Origin: SZUA-254 sp035292425
GTDB lineage: Bacteria > Bacteroidota > Ignavibacteria > UBA10030 > SZUA-254
NCBI GenBank assembly: GCA_035292425.1
Contig: DATDQD010000101.1
Location: 1 to 12,393 of the forward strand
Direction: 5' to 3'
Length of the DNA: 12,393 bases
Positions 7,065 through 12,393 of this stretch are shown here, one piece after another. The notes beneath the pieces were generated by a model. That model made no database searches and had not been told where the DNA came from. It saw only the letters and a program-made list of their open reading frames with translations. The position numbers were made by a program, and so were the translations under genes. Position 1 is the stretch's first letter. Every line of letters starts with the position of its first letter.

Positions 7065-8129
7065 ATGCGCGCTCCTTCCAAAATCCTTATCATCCGTTTC
7101 AGTTCTATCGGCGACATCGTCCTCACTTCGCCCGTGACCCGGTTCCTGAGGGAGCGGTTCCCGGGGGCGCAGATCGATTTTCTCACGAAGAAAAAATACG
7201 GCGAGCTGTTGCGATGGAACACTCCGCTCTCGAACATCATCCTGTTCGACGACGGGGACGACCTCAGGGCCCTCCACAGGAGGATCCGCGAAACCGGCTA
7301 CGATCTCATCGTGGATCTCCACAACAACCTCAGGAGCATTTACCTGAGGACGTTTTCGGGGGCCCGGAAAGTGAAAGTGTTCAGAAAGCACGCGGTGAAA
7401 CGGTGGCTGCTCGTGCAATTCAAGCACAATCTGTTCAGGAGGGTGCGGACCGTCGCCGAACGGTACGCCGACACTGTGCGGACCTACGGCGACCTGAATG
7501 TCGTTGTGGAACTCCCCCTCCCCGACGACGTCGTCCATACCGCCACGGGGCTGGTCCATTCGGGGAAGTTCTCCGCGAAAGACAGGCTCGTCGGGTTCGC
7601 GCCCTCGGCGAAACATTTCACGAAGCGGTGGCCCCTTGATAAGTTCGTCAAACTCGGCGCGGCGCTCTCGTCCGAAGAGCGCGTGAAGATCGTCCTGTTC
7701 GGAAGCCAGGAGGAAGCGGAGTACTGTTCGGACCTCGCGCATCTGATCAATTCCGGGGCCGCGTCGCACTGCGCGGAGAGCTTCGCGGGTAAACTCTCAC
7801 TGTCCGAGACCGCCGCCGCCGCGGGCCTGTGCTCGCTCTTCGTGTCGAACGACACCGGCCTGATGCACATGGCCGCCGCGCGGGGGGCGCCGGTGGTGGC
7901 CATCTTCGGCTCGACCGTCAGGGAATTCGGATTCTTCCCCCAGGGGGAGCGGAGCGTCGTCGTGGAGAACAGGGGACTCGAATGCCGTCCCTGTTCGCAT
8001 GTCGGGCGGTCGGAGTGTCCGAAACGACACTTCCGCTGCATGAACGACATCACCGTCGATTCGGTCCTCGCGGATGCCAGAAGGCTCCTGCGCGAATCTA
8101 CTCACACTGACACGATGCGGAGTTCGTGA
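7065..8129 (+). CDS. Glycosyltransferase family 9 (LPS heptosyltransferase-like)
   Basis: A 354-residue GT-B enzyme of family GT9, which transfers heptose (or a related sugar) from an ADP-activated donor to the LPS inner core at the cytoplasmic face of the inner membrane. The N-terminal domain opens with KILIIRFSSIGDIVLTSPV (6-24), the acceptor-side signature. The donor domain has VGFAPSAKHFTKRWP (176-190) and SNDTGLMHMAAARGAPVVAIFG (261-282). A cysteine set near the end (C307, C310, C318, C325, as CRPC and CM) is typical of this branch. It is followed after two bases by the MOSC gene and then waaA, which supports an LPS-core role. No Shine-Dalgarno sequence precedes the ATG. Family is sure; assignment to WaaC, WaaF or WaaQ is not possible from motifs alone. 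Confidence 0.9.
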   Translation: MRAPSKILIIRFSSIGDIVLTSPVTRFLRERFPGAQIDFLTKKKYGELLRWNTPLSNIILFDDGDDLRALHRRIRETGYDLIVDLHNNLRSIYLRTFSGARKVKVFRKHAVKRWLLVQFKHNLFRRVRTVAERYADTVRTYGDLNVVVELPLPDDVVHTATGLVHSGKFSAKDRLVGFAPSAKHFTKRWPLDKFVKLGAALSSEERVKIVLFGSQEEAEYCSDLAHLINSGAASHCAESFAGKLSLSETAAAAGLCSLFVSNDTGLMHMAAARGAPVVAIFGSTVREFGFFPQGERSVVVENRGLECRPCSHVGRSECPKRHFRCMNDITVDSVLADARRLLRESTHTDTMRSS

Positions 8130-8131
8130 CC

Positions 8132-8572
8132 ATGCAGGGACATTTCACGGGATCGATCGTGTCACTCCAGATCTGCCCCGGGCACCGCAAACCGATGACG
8201 CAGGTGGCATCTGCCGACATGGTCGGCAACCTCGGGCTGAAGGGGGACATGCACGCCATCGGCGACAGCCCGCGCCAGGTCCTTCTGATCGAGAAGGAGA
8301 CGCTCGACGCGCTCGGACTCGTGCCGGGCGACGTGAAGGAGAACATCACCACGGTAGGGATACTGCTGATGGGGCTCCCGTCGAAAACCCGCCTCAGAGT
8401 GGGAACCGATGCGATCGTTGAAATCACGAAACCATGCTCCCCATGCCATCGCATGGACGAGATCCGCCCGGGACTGCTGGTGGAGTTAGCCGGCCGCCGG
8501 GGGATGCTCGCGCGGGTCGTGACCCCGGGAGTGGTTCACCGGGGAGATGCCGTCACGGTCGTCGATCGATGA
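8132..8572 (+). CDS. MOSC-domain protein
   Basis: A 146-residue single MOSC domain, the C-terminal sulfur-carrier fold of molybdenum cofactor sulfurases, also found alone in bacteria. Visible hallmarks are GLKGDMHA (35-42), RQVLLIEKETLDAL (48-61), GDVKENITTVGI (67-78), RLRVGTDAIVEIT (87-99) and the conserved cysteine region PCSPCHRM (C102, C105), expected to carry sulfur or contact the cofactor. I chose the ATG at 8132, nine bases after GGAG (8119-8122). An in-frame GTG at 8126 overlaps the previous stop but would be only three bases from that GGAG. It sits between the GT9 gene and waaA and is presumably co-transcribed. Its biochemical role is not known beyond the family. Confidence 0.9.
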   Translation: MQGHFTGSIVSLQICPGHRKPMTQVASADMVGNLGLKGDMHAIGDSPRQVLLIEKETLDALGLVPGDVKENITTVGILLMGLPSKTRLRVGTDAIVEITKPCSPCHRMDEIRPGLLVELAGRRGMLARVVTPGVVHRGDAVTVVDR

Positions 8573-8603
8573 ACATCTCCGGCTTCGGGAGGCGCAATCA
8601 CGA

Positions 8604-9878
8604 ATGATCTGGCGGCTTCTCTATAATAGTCTGTTCGTCCCCCTGGGCTGGCTCGGATTTCAGCTCTACGGGCTCGTCAACGATAAGGCGCGCCGGGGGA
8701 TCGCGGGGAGGCGCGGCCTGCTGGACAGGGTCGGGAAAAGAGTTGCTGGCTGGAAGAATTCCGCCCCGAGGGTCTGGTTTCACGCCTCGTCGATGGGGGA
8801 GTTCGAACAGGCGAAACCGATCATCTCGATGCTCAAACAGCAACGGCCCGACGTGATCGTGGCCGTCACATTCTTTTCCCCTTCGGGTTACGAAAACTCG
8901 CTCACGTACCGCGAGGCTGACCTCATTTCGTACATACCGTTCGATTCCCCCGGGAACGCGAGGCGGTTCGTGAGACTCCTCAGGCCCTCCGCCGCGGTGA
9001 TCATGCGGTACGACCTCTGGCCGAACCATATCTGGGCGCTCCGCGCGGCAGGAATCCCCGTGATACTGGCCAACGCGACGATGCGAAAAAGTTTCCTGAG
9101 AGATTTTCCTCTCTTTGGCGGGTTCCAACGCACACTCTACGGCTCGTTGCATGCGATTCTGACCGTGACCGACGGGGACAGGGACGTCTGCCTCGGGTAC
9201 GGCCTGAGGAATGCGGTGGTTGAGACCGCAGGCGATACCCGGTACGACCAGGTGGCCAGGCGTTGCGAAGAGTCCCGCAGGAAGCAATACTTTCCCGGGG
9301 ATCTTCTCCGGGGGCGGACGGTCATCGTCATCGGAAGCAGCTGGGAAGACGACGAGAAGCTGCTTCTCCCGGCACTCGCAGGATATTGTCAGCAGTACCC
9401 CGAAATGCTCGTCGTCCTCGTCCCGCACGAACCGACCCTCGAGCATCTCGCGGCCCTGGAGTCGAGGATGAACGGCGGACTGTCGTCGATCAGGTTTTCA
9501 CAACTCGTCTCCTATGCCGGGGAGAGGGTCATCGTCGTGGACAGCGTGGGGATCCTCGTGTCGCTCTACCAGTACGCCCACGTCGTGTACGTGGGGGGCG
9601 GGTTCGGGGCGGGCATCCATAACGTGCTCGAACCGGCCGTGTACGGTGTACCTGTGATGATCGGCCCCAACCATGGGAATTCACACGAGGCGAAGGAGCT
9701 GCTCGGGCGGGAGGGGATTATCGCCGTCGACGGGGCGGAAAGCATCGCGGTTAACCTCGGGCGACTGCTGGGTGATCGGGCACTGAGGGAGCGCGTCGGC
9801 AGGACCGCGCTCGAATTCGTGACGGAACGGAGGGGGGCGACGGCGAAGATTCTTTCCTATGTGGAGAAAGTTTTGTAG
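8604..9878 (+). CDS. waaA: 3-deoxy-D-manno-octulosonic acid (Kdo) transferase WaaA/KdtA
   Basis: WaaA transfers Kdo from CMP-Kdo to the lipid A precursor on the cytoplasmic face of the inner membrane. The 424-residue product matches the usual size (about 420-430). A hydrophobic N-terminal anchor (NSLFVPLGWLGFQLYGLV) is followed by WFHASSMGEFEQA, in which E66 corresponds to the catalytic base of the family. The acceptor domain continues with AAVIMRYDLWPNHIW. The donor domain has VIGSSWEDDEKLLLPAL, VPHEP and the CMP-sugar region VYVGGGFGAGIHNVLEPAVYG-PVMIGPNHGNSHEAKEL. I chose the ATG at 8604: GGGAGG (8587-8592) lies 11 bases upstream and it leaves 30 bases after the MOSC stop. An ATG at 8547 would add 19 residues overlapping MOSC. 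The gene is strong evidence for a lipopolysaccharide-bearing outer membrane. Confidence 0.95.
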   Translation: MIWRLLYNSLFVPLGWLGFQLYGLVNDKARRGIAGRRGLLDRVGKRVAGWKNSAPRVWFHASSMGEFEQAKPIISMLKQQRPDVIVAVTFFSPSGYENSLTYREADLISYIPFDSPGNARRFVRLLRPSAAVIMRYDLWPNHIWALRAAGIPVILANATMRKSFLRDFPLFGGFQRTLYGSLHAILTVTDGDRDVCLGYGLRNAVVETAGDTRYDQVARRCEESRRKQYFPGDLLRGRTVIVIGSSWEDDEKLLLPALAGYCQQYPEMLVVLVPHEPTLEHLAALESRMNGGLSSIRFSQLVSYAGERVIVVDSVGILVSLYQYAHVVYVGGGFGAGIHNVLEPAVYGVPVMIGPNHGNSHEAKELLGREGIIAVDGAESIAVNLGRLLGDRALRERVGRTALEFVTERRGATAKILSYVEKVL

Positions 9879-9886
9879 ATTTTCTC

Positions 9887-11071
9887 ATGAAAATCGCCTA
9901 CTTCGACACGTTCTCCGGCGTCAGCGGGGACATGACCCTCGGGGCCTTCGTGAGCGCCGGCGTTCCCCTCGACGCGCTCTCGGCGGAAATCGGCAAGCTG
10001 CGCCTCCGGGGGGTGGAACTCCAGGCCTCGCATATTATTCGGAACGGCATCACGGCCGTCAAGCTGGACGTGGTGATCAGCGTGACGGAAAAAAAGCACC
10101 GCCCCCTGGAGGACATTTTCAAAGTGATCGACGGGAGCGACCTCAGTCCGCGGGTGAAGCGAGATGCGCGGAAGATCTTCACCGAGATCGGCAGGGCGGA
10201 AGCGAAGGTGCACAACACCACGATCGACAAGGTGCACTTCCACGAGGTCGGCGCTCTCGATTCGATCGTGGACATCGTGGGTGCGGCCGTTTGCCTGGAG
10301 CTCGCGGGGATCGAAAGGGTGTACTCGTCTCCCGTCCGCCTGGGGTGCGGAGGATTCGTCCGGACAGAACACGGCACTCTGCCGCTGCCGGGGCCGGCCA
10401 CGGTGGAAATCCTGAAGGGATATCCCACCGTCCTTACCGATATTCCGTTTGAACTCACGACGCCGACCGGTGCGGCGATCATCCGCGCGATGTCCTCGGG
10501 GACCCTCTCAGAGGAGTCGGTCCGTATGGAGAGCGTCGGCTACGGCGCAGGCACCAGGGAAATCCCCCAGGTGCCAAACCTTCTCAGGATCATCGTGGGC
10601 CACATCGACGACGGCGCGCGCGGGGAGATGATGGTCATCGAGGCGAACATCGACGACATGAATCCCGAAATTCATCCCTACGTTATCGAGAAGCTTCTCG
10701 AGGCGGGGGCCGCGGAGGCGTTCCTCGTCCCGGTGATCATGAAAAAGGGCAGGCCGGGGGTTGTCCTGACGGTCCTTGCAGCAAAACCGCTCGTCGAAAC
10801 GCTTTCCTCTGTCATTTTCGCCCAGACAACCACCATTGGGCTCAGGACCTACGGGGTTTCCCGACGGGTCCTGACCCGGGTCCGGCGAACCGTGAAAACG
10901 TCCTTCGGAAACGTTATGGTGAAGGTCGTCTCGGTGGGGGGCGGCGAACGGATTGTGCCTGAATTCGAGGAATGCAGACGCCTCGCCGTGGAGAAAAAAC
11001 TCCCGCTCGTGGAGGTCTACCGCCGCCTGGAAGCCGAGCTGTCGGCTCCCGGAGACGTTAAAATCCAATAA
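9887..11071 (+). CDS. larC: Nickel pincer cofactor biosynthesis protein LarC (single uninterrupted ORF)
   Basis: LarC inserts nickel into the pyridinium dithiocarboxylate mononucleotide precursor in a CTP-dependent reaction, the last step in making the nickel-pincer cofactor of lactate racemase and related enzymes. The 394-residue frame starts with MKIAYFDTFSGVSGDMTLGA, the family hallmark. It continues with KVHFHEVGALDSIVDIVGAA (about 112-131), FELTTPTGAAI, VEILKGYP and IEANIDDMNPE, followed by VPVIMKKGRPGVVL and TIGLR. In Lactiplantibacillus the same protein is made from larC1 and larC2 by programmed frameshifting; here both parts are in one frame. It begins 8 bases after waaA and is the last gene before the rRNA region. 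No larA, larB or larE is within the window, so whether a working pathway exists is unknown. Confidence 0.93.
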   Translation: MKIAYFDTFSGVSGDMTLGAFVSAGVPLDALSAEIGKLRLRGVELQASHIIRNGITAVKLDVVISVTEKKHRPLEDIFKVIDGSDLSPRVKRDARKIFTEIGRAEAKVHNTTIDKVHFHEVGALDSIVDIVGAAVCLELAGIERVYSSPVRLGCGGFVRTEHGTLPLPGPATVEILKGYPTVLTDIPFELTTPTGAAIIRAMSSGTLSEESVRMESVGYGAGTREIPQVPNLLRIIVGHIDDGARGEMMVIEANIDDMNPEIHPYVIEKLLEAGAAEAFLVPVIMKKGRPGVVLTVLAAKPLVETLSSVIFAQTTTIGLRTYGVSRRVLTRVRRTVKTSFGNVMVKVVSVGGGERIVPEFEECRRLAVEKKLPLVEVYRRLEAELSAPGDVKIQ

Positions 11072-11079
11072 TCAGCGTT

Positions 11080-11109
11080 ATTTTCGGGGGATTTAAAACC
11101 CCCGAAAAT
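11080..11109 (+). terminator. Perfect 11-bp hairpin directly after larC, possible terminator
   Basis: ATTTTCGGGGG (11080-11090) and CCCCCGAAAAT (11099-11109) form a perfect stem around an eight-base A/T loop, starting eight bases after the larC stop. No T-run follows on either strand, so intrinsic termination is doubtful. It may be a stalling, mRNA-protecting or factor-assisted structure. Confidence 0.5.
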
Positions 11110-11142
11110 CCCTGAAAAATGTTTTTCATACGTGCGAAAAAC

Positions 11143-11171
11143 TTGACTTCTTTCTGAAATCTACCTATATT
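11143..11171 (+). promoter_or_regulatory. rRNA operon promoter
   Basis: TTGACT (11143-11148), a 17-base spacer and TATATT (11166-11171) make a near-consensus sigma70-type promoter about 190 bases before the 16S gene, the best in the leader region. Upstream is A/T-rich with an inverted repeat GTTTTTC (11121-11127) / GAAAAAC (11136-11142) touching the -35. It resembles an UP element of phased A and T tracts or a regulator site. Initiation is expected near 11178. Confidence 0.75.
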
Positions 11172-11190
11172 AAAAGCCCATTCTGATAGT

Positions 11191-11223
11191 AATTCCGGGG
11201 AAACCTTCCCTGGGATTTTTTTT
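11191..11223 (+). terminator. Intrinsic terminator-like hairpin inside the rRNA leader (possible attenuator)
   Basis: AATTCCGGGGAA (11191-11202) pairs with TTCCCTGGGATT (11206-11217) around a three-base loop, with two G-U pairs. A run of eight Ts (11216-11223) follows the GC-rich part directly. By form it is a standard rho-independent terminator. It lies downstream of the rRNA promoter and upstream of boxA, so it would be the first structure made by polymerase from that promoter. It could also end transcripts coming from larC. Confidence 0.75.
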
Positions 11224-11227
11224 CAGG

Positions 11228-11240
11228 TGTTCTTTGAAAA
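11228..11240 (+). promoter_or_regulatory. boxA antitermination element of the rRNA leader
   Basis: TGTTCTTTGAAAA closely matches bacterial rRNA boxA (TGCTCTTTA-type), bound by the NusB-S10 complex in known systems. It lies about 120 bases before the 16S start, the usual place. The bases 11241-11360 hold one GC-rich hairpin-like segment (CCCGG-TTTCGG-CCGGG near 11294-11309) and an A/T-rich stretch leading into 16S, perhaps part of the precursor processing stem. Confidence 0.7.
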
Positions 11241-11360
11241 TAGTGTGCACAGCTCTAAAGTCAGCTTTTGGAGAACCCAACCCATTCCGGATTCCCGGTT
11301 TCGGCCGGGGAAATGGAGTGATTTAAAGGTCATTCTCGAAGTTGTTAGTTTTAAAATATT

Positions 11361-12393
<1,033 letters not shown>

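Noticed and set aside
6990..7769. 259-codon minus-strand open frame over the GT9 gene
   Set aside because: Shadow of the GT9 gene; GC-rich, with Pro/Arg/Glu-rich composition and no motif.
8126..8131. GTG start for the MOSC gene overlapping the GT9 stop
   Set aside because: The ATG at 8132 has better spacing (nine bases) from GGAG; the GTG would be only three bases away. The difference is two residues.

Overview
The window reads as a GC-rich chromosomal segment from a diderm (Gram-negative-type) bacterium. It carries LPS inner-core genes (a GT9 heptosyltransferase-like enzyme and waaA), exported proteins with lipoprotein, Tat and Sec signals, and the first ~1030 bases of a 16S rRNA gene. The 16S is bacterial but divergent. 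It has a compensated base-pair change inside the EUB338/341F site and a doubled helix 26. An uncultivated or candidate-phylum lineage, perhaps in the wider FCB group, is my inference; I could not place it without a database search.

Layout. Bases 1-3115 (minus strand) form a likely operon: ECF sigma factor, membrane anti-sigma factor with a zinc-binding N-terminus, TlpA/ResA-like thioredoxin lipoprotein (ATGA overlap with the anti-sigma gene), then thiL running off the left edge. A sigma70-type promoter lies just upstream (3241-3269). Bases 3279-4370 (minus) encode a Tat-exported glycosylasparaginase-type Ntn hydrolase. A very strong intrinsic terminator (4423-4461) separates it from a secreted protein of four divergent repeats (4510-6300, minus). 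Bases 6301-6453 are a divergent intergenic region with a promoter whose -10 is overlapped by a perfect palindrome. From 6454 the plus strand carries a macrodomain protein, a GT9 glycosyltransferase, a MOSC protein, waaA and larC, the last four tightly packed. Bases 11072-11360 are the rRNA leader region: hairpin, near-consensus promoter, terminator-like hairpin, boxA. The partial 16S gene follows to the end.

How the parts fit. The sigma/anti-sigma pair probably senses an envelope condition, and the coupled TlpA suggests thiol-disulfide chemistry. The GT9 enzyme and WaaA build the LPS inner core. MOSC and LarC relate to molybdenum and nickel-pincer cofactors and seem to be passengers of the same transcription unit. 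I saw no mobile elements, CRISPR arrays, tRNAs or phage genes. The most unusual signals are the terminator-like hairpin inside the rRNA leader, the two 16S structural departures, the redox-looking sigma cassette, the Gly-Thr cleavage site in the asparaginase, and the four-repeat secreted protein.
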